Positions 25,869 through 34,383 of a stretch of 64,000 nucleotides of DNA are shown here, one piece after another. The position numbers were made by a program, and so were the translations under genes. The first letter of the stretch is position 1. The number at the start of each line of letters is the position of its first letter. A model generated the notes under the pieces. That model made no database searches. It had not been told where the DNA came from and saw only the letters and a program-made list of their open reading frames with translations. The stretch lies in NCBI GenBank assembly GCA_002343685.1, contig DDRS01000033.1:5855-69854 (forward strand), in the 5' to 3' direction. This DNA is from Thiobacillus denitrificans (lineage in GTDB: Bacteria > Pseudomonadota > Gammaproteobacteria > Burkholderiales > Thiobacillaceae).

Positions 25869-27821
25869 GTGGAACCCCATCAACTCGAACTGCTCGCTCC
25901 CGCGCGCGATGCCGACATCGGCATCGAAGCCGTCAATCACGGTGCCGATGCCGTGTATATCGGCGGGCCGTCGTTCGGCGCGCGTGCGGCCGCTTCCAAC
26001 GAGATCGCCGGGATCGCCAGGCTGGCGGCGCATGCGCATCGCTTCAATGCGCGCGTGTTCGTCACGCTGAATACCATCCTGCGCGACGACGAACTGGAGC
26101 CGGCCCGGCAACAAATCTGGCAGCTTTACGAGGCGGGCGTCGACGCGCTGATCATCCAGGACATGGGCCTGCTGGAGCTCGACCTGCCGCCGATCCAGCT
26201 GCATGCCAGTACCCAGACCGATATTCGCACGCCCGAGAAGGCCCGCTTCCTCCAGGACGTCGGATTGAGCCAGATCGTGCTGGCGCGCGAACTCGACCTC
26301 AAGCAGATCGCCGCGATCCGCGCCGCGACCGACCCTGCGCGCTGCACGCTGGAATTCTTCGTCCACGGTGCGCTGTGCGTCGCCTACAGCGGCCAGTGCT
26401 ACATCAGCCATGCCCACACCGGGCGCAGCGCCAATCGCGGCGACTGTTCGCAGGCCTGCCGCCTGCCGTACCAGGTCACCGACATGGACGGCCGCATCGT
26501 CGCGCACGACAAGCATGTGCTGTCGATGAAGGACAACAACCAGAGCGACAACCTCGAGGCGTTGATCGATGCGGGTATCCGCAGCTTCAAGATCGAGGGC
26601 CGCTACAAGGACATGGGCTACGTGAAGAACATCACGGCCCATTACCGCACGCTGCTCGACGAGATCCTCTCGCGCCGCCCGGAATTCGCACGCGCGTCAT
26701 CCGGCCGCACCACGTTCAGCTTCACGCCCGACCCCAACCAGAATTTCAACCGCGAATTCACCGACTACTTCGTCGGCGGACGCAAGGACGATATCGGCGC
26801 ATTCGACACGCCGAAAAATCCCGGTTTGCCGATCGGCCATGTGCGCAAGCTTGGCGACAAATGGGTGGAACTGGAGACCGATATGCCCGATACGGTACTC
26901 AATAATGGCGACGGCCTCTGCTACTACACGCTGCAGAAGGACCTGGCCGGGCTTGCGATCAACCGCGCCGAGAAATTGGGCGAGGGCGTGTGGCGGGTGT
27001 TCCCGAAAGATCCGCTGGCGGGCTTCAAGGACTTGCGCGCCGGCACGCCGGTCAACCGCAATCGCGACATGAACTGGATGCGCATGCTGGACAAGCCATC
27101 CAGCGATCGTCGTATCGGCGTGTGGATGCGCCTGGGCGAAACCGAAGACGGGTTCTCGCTCACCCTGACCGACGAAGATGGCCACTGCGCCGTAGCGGCC
27201 GCCGCGCATCCCAGGGAAGTGGCCAACGACACCGCCAAAGCCGAGGCCACGTTGTGCGCGCATCTCGGCAAGCTCGGCACTACGTCCTTTGCCGCCATGG
27301 GGATTGCGCTTGAATTGACGCAGTCTTGGTTCATTCCGGCTTCTTTCGTCAATGCCTTGCGTCGCGATGCGGTGGCGGCACTGGAAACGGCGCGTGCTGA
27401 GGCCTATACGCGCCCGCCGCGTATGCGGCCGGTCGAGCCGCCCGTGGCCTATCCCGAGGACACGCTCACCTATCTGGCCAATGTCTACAACCACAAGGCG
27501 CGCGATTTCTACGCAAAGCACGGCGTGCACGTCATTGCCGCAGCCTACGAAAGCCACGAGGAGCCTGGTGAAGTCTCGTTGATGATCACCAAGCACTGCG
27601 TGCGCTATTCACTCTCGCTCTGCCCCAAGCAGGCAAAAGGCATCACCGGCGTGCAGGGTACGGTACGCGCCGCGCCGCTGACGCTGATCAACGGCAGCGA
27701 GAAGCTCACGCTACGCTTCGATTGCAAGCCGTGCGAAATGCATGTGGTAGGGAAGCTGAAGCCGGCAGTTGTGAAAAACAGTGCGCCGTTGACATTCTAC
27801 AGGGCGCGTCCCAGAGCATAG
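25869..27821 (+). CDS. rlhA: U32-family protein, RlhA-like 23S rRNA hydroxylation factor
   Basis: A ~650-residue protein of the peptidase U32 family with the long C-terminal DUF3656-type extension that distinguishes RlhA (E. coli YdcP, 5-hydroxycytidine formation at 23S rRNA C2501) from the shorter TrhP. It begins MEPHQLELLAPARDADIGIEA if the GTG at 25869 is used; a TTG at 25848 is possible. Motifs: HGADAVYIGGPSFGARAAASNE, FVHGALCVAYSGQCY, the Cys-rich NRGDCSQACRLPY and FKIEGRYKDMGYV. The conserved cysteines likely bind an Fe-S cluster. Confidence 0.85.
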   Translation: MEPHQLELLAPARDADIGIEAVNHGADAVYIGGPSFGARAAASNEIAGIARLAAHAHRFNARVFVTLNTILRDDELEPARQQIWQLYEAGVDALIIQDMGLLELDLPPIQLHASTQTDIRTPEKARFLQDVGLSQIVLARELDLKQIAAIRAATDPARCTLEFFVHGALCVAYSGQCYISHAHTGRSANRGDCSQACRLPYQVTDMDGRIVAHDKHVLSMKDNNQSDNLEALIDAGIRSFKIEGRYKDMGYVKNITAHYRTLLDEILSRRPEFARASSGRTTFSFTPDPNQNFNREFTDYFVGGRKDDIGAFDTPKNPGLPIGHVRKLGDKWVELETDMPDTVLNNGDGLCYYTLQKDLAGLAINRAEKLGEGVWRVFPKDPLAGFKDLRAGTPVNRNRDMNWMRMLDKPSSDRRIGVWMRLGETEDGFSLTLTDEDGHCAVAAAAHPREVANDTAKAEATLCAHLGKLGTTSFAAMGIALELTQSWFIPASFVNALRRDAVAALETARAEAYTRPPRMRPVEPPVAYPEDTLTYLANVYNHKARDFYAKHGVHVIAAAYESHEEPGEVSLMITKHCVRYSLSLCPKQAKGITGVQGTVRAAPLTLINGSEKLTLRFDCKPCEMHVVGKLKPAVVKNSAPLTFYRARPRA

Positions 27822-27846
27822 TTGGTTGCGTCGTGAGGGTGGTGCG

Positions 27847-27880
27847 TGGCAGGTGAGGTTCACAAGAACCACACCTGCCA
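27847..27880. terminator. Strong hairpin between convergent genes
   Basis: TGGCAGGTG pairs with CACCTGCCA, then an A-A mismatch and GGTTC pairing with GAACC around ACAA. No long T-run follows. It lies exactly between the convergent rlhA and DUF599 genes, so a bidirectional terminator or 3'-end stabiliser is likely. Confidence 0.55.
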
Positions 27881-27892
27881 TTTACCGGAGAT

Positions 27893-28636
27893 TTACTTGG
27901 CGTACTTGGCCTGTATGGACACGACCGGCGCGTTCTGCTGCTTTTGCTTTTCCGAGGGGCCGACATCCATGACGCCTTCGGATTCGCTGCGGTCGAGGCG
28001 GTAGAGCGCAATGATCAGGCCGATCGACGCTGCCACCAGGAAATAAGGTCCGAACAGCCAGAACACCAGCGGGATGGCAAACAGGAAGGCGCGCATGCCG
28101 ATCGAAAACATGGTACCGGAACGGTGCAGACGGCGAGCCACGGATTCCGGCGACAGGTTGTGATGTGCTTCGAATTCCGGCACATTGATCATGAACACCA
28201 CGTGATTGGCCAGGCGTACCGACATGGCAAAGGCGAAGAAGGCCACGATGAAGGTAATCAGCAAGGCCATGACCTTGACGATCCACAATTCGGCAGCATG
28301 GCTGCTGGTCATGCTCAGCACATGCCAGCTGCGTGTAATGTTCTCGGCCTGGCCGGAGAGCGTGAGCGTACCGATGATCAGGATGGCGGCGGTGGAAGCC
28401 ATCAATGTCGAGCCCATGATCCAGTTACGTAGGGTTTGCACGCCCATGATGCCCATGGCGGGGTTGCGCATGATGTTGGCCACCCACAAGCGGCGCGCGA
28501 GTTCGTGAACGCCGTGGATCGTGTAGGTGGGGTTTTCCCGCACTTTCATGCTGAGGAAAAGGTAGTACGCGACAACGCTGAGGGCGCTGAGTACGAGCGC
28601 CACAATATCGGTTTCAAATTCTGCTAACAATTCCAT
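27893..28636 (-). CDS. DUF599 integral membrane protein
   Basis: A 247-residue protein with four or five predicted transmembrane helices and the DUF599 pattern (YTIHGVHELARRLWVANIM, NPAMGIMGVQTLRNWIMGSTLMASTA). Function of the family is unknown. The C-terminal ~30 residues are polar and Lys/Gln-rich and face the cytoplasm by the positive-inside rule. A GAGAGG lies directly against the ATG, so the spacing is unusually short. Confidence 0.85.
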   Translation of the reverse strand: MELLAEFETDIVALVLSALSVVAYYLFLSMKVRENPTYTIHGVHELARRLWVANIMRNPAMGIMGVQTLRNWIMGSTLMASTAAILIIGTLTLSGQAENITRSWHVLSMTSSHAAELWIVKVMALLITFIVAFFAFAMSVRLANHVVFMINVPEFEAHHNLSPESVARRLHRSGTMFSIGMRAFLFAIPLVFWLFGPYFLVAASIGLIIALYRLDRSESEGVMDVGPSEKQKQQNAPVVSIQAKYAK

Positions 28637-28686
28637 CCTCTCGGTTCCAGATCAATTCATCGGTCATGTGCGCGGGGTAGTGGCGC

Positions 28687-28884
28687 TCACAGTGCGCTTT
28701 GGGCATGCCGGATGCTCGGCGCGGCGGAGGGCGTGTCGGCGCGTGCGGAAACCGGCCCGCACGGGGTCGCATCCAGCCGGGAAGTGGATGAGGGCTCGAC
28801 CTGACGCAGCAGGACGTTGAATTCATTCTGGTTGCCGACGTTGGCGAAGGCCAGGGCATTGATGATTCGGGTCATGACGTTCAT
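28687..28884 (-). CDS. Small hypothetical protein (65 residues)
   Basis: Starts MNVMTRIINALAFANVG; the first 30 residues look like a genuine amphipathic helix pair and the rest is low-complexity Pro/Ala/Ser. No family recognised and the ribosome binding site is poor. It lies between the dyad-rich regulatory region and the DUF599 gene on the same strand. It may be a real small gene or spurious. Confidence 0.35.
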   Translation of the reverse strand: MNVMTRIINALAFANVGNQNEFNVLLRQVEPSSTSRLDATPCGPVSARADTPSAAPSIRHAQSAL

Positions 28885-28920
28885 GGTTTTCTCGCAATTT
28901 GTTGTTGAGGTCGCTCCTTT

Positions 28921-29122
28921 TGTTGCATATTGCGTGCCATTTTTATAACCGATTGTTTATTAAAAGATAAATTATCGATGGCCACGTGCCTGGCACGTTG
29001 ACGTGTTGCCTAATGCAACATCCGATCTTGATTCTTCTTATTTAAGGTGATGTAGTTAAAGAAAAAAACAGGAAATCGCTCCCGGTTGTTGCACGTTGTT
29101 TAATTTGTTGCAAATTGCAACT
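28921..29122. promoter_or_regulatory. Series of TGTTGC-N5-GCAACA operator-like dyads upstream of the sensor kinase
   Basis: Two near-perfect dyads are present: TGTTGC-CTAAT-GCAACA at 29004-29020 and TGTTGC-AAATT-GCAACT at 29106-29122. Two degenerate copies with the same left half and N5 spacing start at 28921 and 29087. Left halves at 28921, 29004 and 29087 are each 83 bp apart, about eight helical turns. A separate 15-bp palindrome ACGTGCC-T-GGCACGT lies at 28984-28998. The most likely ligand is the downstream NtrC-type regulator. No convincing -24/-12 promoter was found. Confidence 0.6.
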
Positions 29123-29162
29123 ATACTGGGCGTGTTGGCGATGGGGGCTGGAGGACGGAATC

Positions 29163-30683
29163 GTGATACCTGCTATTCGAGGCGCTGTGCTGCGTCATTC
29201 CCTGCGGGGAAAGATCACGCTGGGGTATTACGCGGTGGCGGCGATCATTCTGGTGGCGTCCCTGTTTTTCGTGGGGGAGTTGCGTACGCTGGAGGCGAGG
29301 GTGGTCCTGGGGCAGCGCGCCACCGATCTGTTCAACACCGTGCTGGAGATACGCCGTTTCGAGCGTAATTACTTTCTCCATCACCAGGTCGCCGATCTCG
29401 AGGAAAACGCGGCGTATATCAAGCTGGCCCAGTCGATGCTGACGGCCAACCAGGCAGATTTCTCGGCCATCGGCACGCAAGCGCGCCTGCAGGAACTGCA
29501 CACGCTCCTCGGCGAGTATCAGCACCGGATGTCGGCGTTCACTGCCGCCGATCAGGCATCCCTGGAGCAGGAGCCGCGCGTGCGTGCATTGGGCCAGGAA
29601 CTGGTGGCGATCGCCGAGGACATGGCACGTGCGGAGCGGCGCCAGATCCAGACGACCCTGGCTTCGTTCCGCACGCTGCTGCTGGGAGTCATTCTGACGA
29701 TGGCCTTCATGATCGTGGTGATCGGCCGCGCACTGTCGCAGCGGGTCGTCCGGCCGTTGAAGGAGATGGAAGCCAGCGTGGCGGCGATTTCCGCCAGCCG
29801 GCACGAAAGCCTGTCGGCCCCCTCGAACGATCGCGAGATCATTTCCATCATCGCGGCTTTCAACCACATGCTGAAGGAACTGGACCTGCGACAGAAATCG
29901 CTGATGCGTTCGGAACGGCTGGCGTCGCTCGGCACCATGTTGTCCGGCGTGGCCCATGAACTGAACAACCCGCTGTCGAATATCTCGACCTCTTGCCAGA
30001 TCCTGCAGGAAGAGGCGGGCGATTGCGATGTGGCGATGCAGAAGATGTATCTGGAGCAGATCGATCAGCAGACCGAGCGCGCACGCCATATCGTTCGCTC
30101 CCTGCTCGATTTTTCCCGCGAACGGGCGTTCAGGAAAGAGCACGTCCTGCTCAAGCCGCTGGTTGCGCAGACGGTCGGTTTCGTGCGTGGCGAAGTGTCG
30201 GCCAAATCGGTCGTGCGCCTGTCCATTCCCGAAGACCTGCGCGTGGCGGCCGATGCGCAGCGCCTGCAGCAGGTGTTTGTGAACCTGATTCGCAATGCCA
30301 TGGAAGGACTGGGCCCGCAGGGACGAATCGATATCTCCGCGCAGATCGTGAATGCCAGCGAACCGCCTGCAGGCACCGCACTGGGCGAGGGATGCGGGAC
30401 GAAGGGCGAGATGGTGGAAATCATCGTTGCGGACAACGGGCCGGGTATCGCAGCGAACATCCTGCCGCGTATTTTCGATCCATTCTTCACCACCAAGGAC
30501 GTTGGCCACGGCATGGGATTGGGGCTGTTCGTGGTGTATGAAATCGTCGACGAGCATGGCGGCTGCATCGCCGTACGCAGCGCGCCCGGCGAGGGCGCCA
30601 CGTTCTGTATCCGCTTGCCGCTGGAGGATGCGGATGGACAGCCTGCGACGGCGGTCGATGACGACAACAAGGGAGTGCAATGA
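29163..30683 (+). CDS. Membrane sensor histidine kinase
   Basis: A 506-residue kinase. The GTG at 29163 with GGAGGACGGAATC upstream is chosen over a TTG at 29115 that lies inside an operator dyad. TM1 is ~18-39, a helical periplasmic sensor with FERNYFLHH follows, TM2 is ~169-191, then HAMP. The HisKA phospho-acceptor is His265 in GVAHELNNP. The ATPase domain has NLIRNAMEG (N box), DNGPGI (G1), FDPFFTTK (F box) and GMGLGLFVVYEIV (G2). It overlaps the response regulator gene by four bases. Ligand unknown; quinone or redox sensing is possible but not shown. Confidence 0.93.
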   Translation: MIPAIRGAVLRHSLRGKITLGYYAVAAIILVASLFFVGELRTLEARVVLGQRATDLFNTVLEIRRFERNYFLHHQVADLEENAAYIKLAQSMLTANQADFSAIGTQARLQELHTLLGEYQHRMSAFTAADQASLEQEPRVRALGQELVAIAEDMARAERRQIQTTLASFRTLLLGVILTMAFMIVVIGRALSQRVVRPLKEMEASVAAISASRHESLSAPSNDREIISIIAAFNHMLKELDLRQKSLMRSERLASLGTMLSGVAHELNNPLSNISTSCQILQEEAGDCDVAMQKMYLEQIDQQTERARHIVRSLLDFSRERAFRKEHVLLKPLVAQTVGFVRGEVSAKSVVRLSIPEDLRVAADAQRLQQVFVNLIRNAMEGLGPQGRIDISAQIVNASEPPAGTALGEGCGTKGEMVEIIVADNGPGIAANILPRIFDPFFTTKDVGHGMGLGLFVVYEIVDEHGGCIAVRSAPGEGATFCIRLPLEDADGQPATAVDDDNKGVQ

Positions 30684-32047
30684 TGGAAGAAAGCCTGCTG
30701 ATTGTGGACGACGAGGAGATCGCCCTGCGCAATCTCCAGCATGTGATGGAGAAAGCGGGTTACCAGGTCACCGCCACCCAGAGCGGGGCCACCGCGGTCA
30801 CCTTGCTGGCATCGCGGCGTTTTGACGTGGTGCTCACCGATCTGCGCATGGAAGGCGTGGACGGCATGGACGTACTGAAGCAGAGCCGCGAACTGCAGCC
30901 GGAGGCGGAGGTGATCTTCATCACCGGCTACGCGACGGCGGAATCCGCCGTGCAGGCGCTGAAGCACGGGGCGTTCTACTACATTGCCAAACCGTTCCGT
31001 CTCGACGAAGTGCGCAAGGTGGTGGCCGAAGCGCTGGAAAAAGTCCGCCTGCGCCGGGAGAACGACGCATTGCGCCGTGAAGTCGAGGGCTACCGGGATG
31101 GCGAAGGCATCGTCACCCAGGATGTCGATATGCAGCGTTTGCTGGAGATCGCGCGGCAGATCGCGCCGACGGACTGCAGTGTGCTCATCACGGGGGAGAG
31201 CGGAACCGGTAAGGAACTCTTCGCGAAATACCTTCACAAACACAGTACGCGGGCCGATGGCCCCTATGTGGCGATCAACTGCGGCGCATTCAGCGAGCAA
31301 TTGCTGGCCAATGAATTGTTCGGTCACGAGAAAGGTGCGTTCACAGGCGCATCGGCATTGAAGAAAGGCCTGATCGAAGTGACTTCAGGTGGCACGCTGT
31401 TCCTCGACGAGGTGACGGAAATGGCGCCGTCCATGCAGGTCAAGCTGCTACGCGTACTACAGGAAAGGGAAGTGTTGCGGGTGGGCGGGACGCGGCCGGT
31501 GAAGTGCGACGTGCGGGTGCTGGCGGCGACCAACCGCGACGTTGGCGAGGCGGTGAAAGAGGGGCACTTTCGTGAAGACCTCTACTTCCGTCTGAATGTG
31601 GTGAATCTGAACATTCCCCCGCTTACGCAGCGGAAAGGTGATATCCCCTTGCTCGCGCAACATTTCCTGCTCAAGTACGCCAGCCGGATGAGGAAACCGG
31701 TGACGCGGATTTCCAGCGAGGTGATGGCATTGCTGGTGGATTATCCGTTCCCCGGCAATGTCCGCGAACTGGAAAACCTGATCGAGCGCGGCACGGCCAT
31801 GGCGCAAGGCGACACTATCGAGGTGGCGCATCTGCCTGAAGCACTGCAGAAAAGGGAGAGCGTCGACTTCCGCAGGATCGGCGACCGTCTGCCTACCCTG
31901 GAGGAACAGGAACAAAGCTATATCACCCAGGTGCTGGATGAAGTGCAGGGTAACCAGACGGCAGCGGCGCAGATCCTCGGCATCAACCGGGCTTCATTGT
32001 GGCGAAAACTGAAGGCCCGACGGAACGAGGAATCGCCTTCCAAATAA
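30680..32047 (+). CDS. NtrC-family sigma54-dependent response regulator
   Basis: A 455-residue regulator. The receiver domain (1-120) has the acidic pocket VDDEE, phospho-acceptor Asp54 (VVLTDLRM) and Lys104 (IAKPF). The AAA+ domain has Walker A GESGTGKE (172-179), the sigma54-contact loop GAFTGA (219-224), GGTLFLDEV (Walker B) and the arginine-finger region FREDLYFRLNVV. A Fis-type helix-turn-helix ends the protein (NQTAAAQILGINRASLWRKL). It forms a two-component pair with the upstream kinase and probably binds the dyads at 28.9-29.1 kb. Confidence 0.94.
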   Translation: MMEESLLIVDDEEIALRNLQHVMEKAGYQVTATQSGATAVTLLASRRFDVVLTDLRMEGVDGMDVLKQSRELQPEAEVIFITGYATAESAVQALKHGAFYYIAKPFRLDEVRKVVAEALEKVRLRRENDALRREVEGYRDGEGIVTQDVDMQRLLEIARQIAPTDCSVLITGESGTGKELFAKYLHKHSTRADGPYVAINCGAFSEQLLANELFGHEKGAFTGASALKKGLIEVTSGGTLFLDEVTEMAPSMQVKLLRVLQEREVLRVGGTRPVKCDVRVLAATNRDVGEAVKEGHFREDLYFRLNVVNLNIPPLTQRKGDIPLLAQHFLLKYASRMRKPVTRISSEVMALLVDYPFPGNVRELENLIERGTAMAQGDTIEVAHLPEALQKRESVDFRRIGDRLPTLEEQEQSYITQVLDEVQGNQTAAAQILGINRASLWRKLKARRNEESPSK

Positions 32048-32087
32048 GCGTGGGCGGCTTGCGTCGCACTGGTTGACGGCCGGTTAT

Positions 32088-32423
32088 TTACGCACCGGGT
32101 CCGGGCAGGCCCTGCGCCAGTTTCAGCATGAAGGCCGCGTGTCGCGCCTCGGCCTGTTGATATGCGGCGATGAGGCGCTCGGCATCGGGCGTGAGCCGGC
32201 TGCCGGCCGGGCCGCTTTCAACCAGAGGCGTGTCCCAGGCCGTGTTCATCGCGTCCACGGCGTCCCATGCGGCCTTGTAGCTCATCTTCATCGTCTTGGC
32301 GGCTTTGGAGATGGAACCGGTCTCGCGGATGCGCTGCAGCAGCTCGACCCGGCCCCGGCCGAGAAAGTTCTTGCCGTCCAGCGTCAGCCAGAAACGGCCG
32401 TCTGCTCGGAGTTGCGTGTTCAT
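32088..32423 (-). CDS. ModE-type winged-helix regulator without molybdate-binding domain
   Basis: A 111-residue protein. The start ATG at 32423 gives MNTQLRADGRFWLTLDGKNFLGRGRVELLQRI; 14 upstream residues in the frame look non-coding. It has the ModE/LysR-like helix-turn-helix GSISKAAKTMKMSYKAAWDAVDAMN and the LVE..GGxxGG-like turn replaced by VESGPAGSRLT. It ends before the TOBE/MOP molybdate-binding domains of full ModE. It may regulate molybdenum-related genes, including the moaA-mobB region. Confidence 0.85.
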   Translation of the reverse strand: MNTQLRADGRFWLTLDGKNFLGRGRVELLQRIRETGSISKAAKTMKMSYKAAWDAVDAMNTAWDTPLVESGPAGSRLTPDAERLIAAYQQAEARHAAFMLKLAQGLPGPGA

Positions 32424-32511
32424 GCGGCGAGTGTAGCAAACGACCATTGCGGTTCGATCGCGCACGACAGAAAATCACGATCTGAAATATTGAAATATTC
32501 AGGAGAGTGCC

Positions 32512-32970
32512 ATGAAGAAAATCCTCGCTGTGTGTGCGATCTTGTGCCTGCCGCTTTCCGCGATGGCGTCCGAGGGCTACACGGTCCTGTTCAAAACCCA
32601 GGGCACATTCCAGGATGTGCGCGACGCGCTTCAATTCGCGATCGAGGGTAAGGGCCTCAAGATCAACCACACCAACAAGATCGCCGAAATGCTGGCGCGC
32701 ACCGGCCCGGAAGTCGGTGCGACCAAGCAGGTATACGTGGAGGGAGAACAGTTCGAGTTCTGCAGCGCCACGATCTCGCGGCAGATGATGGAAGCCGATC
32801 CGCATGCGATGGTGATGTGCCCGTATATCGTATCGGTGTACACGATTCCGAACGACAAGCACGTCTACATGGCATACCGCAAACCCGGCCCCACCTCGAA
32901 TCCGGCACTGAAGAAAGCACTGGGCGAGGTGGAGACCCTGCTGACCGGCATCATCAAGGACGCGATGTAA
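32512..32970 (+). CDS. Periplasmic DUF302-family protein
   Basis: A 152-residue protein with a Sec signal peptide ending AMAS (1-20). The DUF302 core follows (FKTQGTFQDVRDALQFAIEGKGLKINHTNKIAEML, then VEGEQFEFCSATISRQMMEADPHAMVMCPYIVSVYTI). Function of the family is unknown; members occur near sulfur and thiol metabolism genes in many bacteria. The ATG follows TTCAGGAGAGTGCC. Confidence 0.88.
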   Translation: MKKILAVCAILCLPLSAMASEGYTVLFKTQGTFQDVRDALQFAIEGKGLKINHTNKIAEMLARTGPEVGATKQVYVEGEQFEFCSATISRQMMEADPHAMVMCPYIVSVYTIPNDKHVYMAYRKPGPTSNPALKKALGEVETLLTGIIKDAM

Positions 32971-33127
32971 GGCAGCGTCAGAGCAGTCGTGCGAACGTGG
33001 CCAGCGCGCGTTCGGTGCGCGCATCCTGCTGGTAGGCGCGAGATATCCGGATAAAGTTCCGGCTTTCCGGCAAAACTCGATCTTGCATTTCAGGCCTGCA
33101 TCCAGACAGAAACGGAGACAAGCAAGC

Positions 33128-33625
33128 ATGAGCATCGAGGGATTGTGCCTGCAGGCACGCTACAACCAATGGATGAACGAACGCCTGTATGCGGTGACCG
33201 CGCTCCTCCCTGAGGCGGTGCGCCGTCGTGATCTGGGCGCGTTCTTCAAGTCCCTGCACGGCACTTTCAATCACATCCTGCTGGTCGATCGGCTGTGGAT
33301 CGGCCGCATGACAGGGCATCCCTGCCATTTCGACTCGCTGGATCAGGAGCTTTATCGGGATTTCGAGCAACTGCGCACGCAGCAGCGCGAAACCGATGCC
33401 GATCTGCTGCACCGCGTCCGTGCGCTGACAGCCCAGCAACTCACTCGCCGCATCGACTACATAAGCCTGGTGACAGGGCAGCCGAAATCGCTCCAGCTCG
33501 GCACCTTGCTCACGCACGTGTTCCACCATCAGACGCACCATCGCGGCCAGATCACGACCCTGCTCAGCCAGCTCGGCGTCGATTTCGGCGAGACGGACAT
33601 GATCTGGATGCCGGACGTGAATTGA
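33128..33625 (+). CDS. DinB-family metal-binding protein
   Basis: A 165-residue four-helix bundle. The start ATG at 33128 follows GGAGACAAGC. Three metal-binding His are placed as in DinB/YfiT proteins: HGTFNHILLVDRLW, and HVFHHQTHHRGQI near residues 135-147. Members include nucleophile-dependent transferases (bacillithiol or mycothiol transferases); the cosubstrate here is unknown. Confidence 0.88.
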   Translation: MSIEGLCLQARYNQWMNERLYAVTALLPEAVRRRDLGAFFKSLHGTFNHILLVDRLWIGRMTGHPCHFDSLDQELYRDFEQLRTQQRETDADLLHRVRALTAQQLTRRIDYISLVTGQPKSLQLGTLLTHVFHHQTHHRGQITTLLSQLGVDFGETDMIWMPDVN

Positions 33626-33677
33626 ATCGTCTGCATTAGAATGGCGGCATGACCTGTCCCATCCACCCATCCCGGCC

Positions 33678-34052
33678 ATGATCGCCTTTCTCGCCATCGG
33701 CCTGGGCGCGGCCATCGGTGCCTGGTTGCGCTGGGGTCTGGGGCTTTGGCTCAATCCCCTGTTTCCCGCGATGCCGCTGGGCACGCTGGCGGCCAATCTG
33801 GTCGGCGGCTACAGCATCGGCCTTGCCATTGCCTGGTTTGTCGAGCATCCGGGCCTGCCGCCGGAAGCGCGGCTTTTTCTGATCACCGGTCTGCTCGGCG
33901 GGCTGACCACGTTCTCGACGTTTTCCGCCGAAGTCGTCACCGCGCTGATGCGCGGCCTGTGGCTCACCGGCGGCCTCATTGCCTTCGTTCACATGAGCGG
34001 GTCCTTTCTGGCGACCGGATTGGGGTTTTATTCGATGAGGTTTTTCAAATGA
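33678..34052 (+). CDS. crcB: Fluoride exporter CrcB/Fluc
   Basis: A 124-residue four-helix fluoride channel. Conserved features: GAAIGAWLRWGL, the polar track PLGTLAANLVGGYSIGLA and the GLLGGLTTFSTFSAEVV segment. It overlaps the DUF190 gene by four bases. No fluoride (crcB) riboswitch was recognised in the 52-bp gap upstream. Confidence 0.94.
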   Translation: MIAFLAIGLGAAIGAWLRWGLGLWLNPLFPAMPLGTLAANLVGGYSIGLAIAWFVEHPGLPPEARLFLITGLLGGLTTFSTFSAEVVTALMRGLWLTGGLIAFVHMSGSFLATGLGFYSMRFFK

Positions 34053-34363
34053 ACACAGTCTGCTTGCAGGTGTTTGTATCCGAAGCCAGTCGTCATCATG
34101 GAAAACTGACCTATGAATGGCTGCTCGATGTCGCGCAGGAACTTGGTATCGCCGGCGGATCGGCATTTGGCGCGCTGGCCGGATTTGGTCGCCATGGCCG
34201 GCACGATGCGGGGTTTTTCGAACTGGCGGGCGAGTTGCCGGTGGTGGTGGAGTTCTTCGTCGAGACGGCAATGGCCGACCAGTTGCTGAAGTGCGTTGCC
34301 GACGCGGGGCTGACGTTGGTTTACGCCAAACTGCCGGCTGAAATCGGGGTCACGGTCCCATAA
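34049..34363 (+). CDS. DUF190 protein
   Basis: A 104-residue alpha/beta protein of the DUF190 family (VSEASRHHGKLTYEWLLDVAQELGIAGGSAFGALAGFG, then PVVVEFFVE). These PII-like proteins are commonly encoded directly beside crcB, as here with ATGA overlap, and may modulate fluoride or ion transport. The stop overlaps or abuts the start of the next membrane protein gene. Confidence 0.9.
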   Translation: MNTVCLQVFVSEASRHHGKLTYEWLLDVAQELGIAGGSAFGALAGFGRHGRHDAGFFELAGELPVVVEFFVETAMADQLLKCVADAGLTLVYAKLPAEIGVTVP

Positions 34364-34383
34364 ACGCGTTTGACCAGCTGGTT

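Noticed and set aside
28981..29003. A sigma54 promoter at TGGCACGTTG before the sensor kinase
   Set aside because: The TGGCAC is present as part of a palindrome, but the required GC at the correct -12 spacing is missing.
32978..33085. A minus-strand tail resembling the end of a LysR protein (ARTERALATFARLL)
   Set aside because: Too short and degenerate; no preceding LysR domain could be read and the region overlaps the DinB leader.
33626..33677. A fluoride riboswitch before crcB
   Set aside because: The 52-bp gap is too short and lacks the conserved crcB motif.
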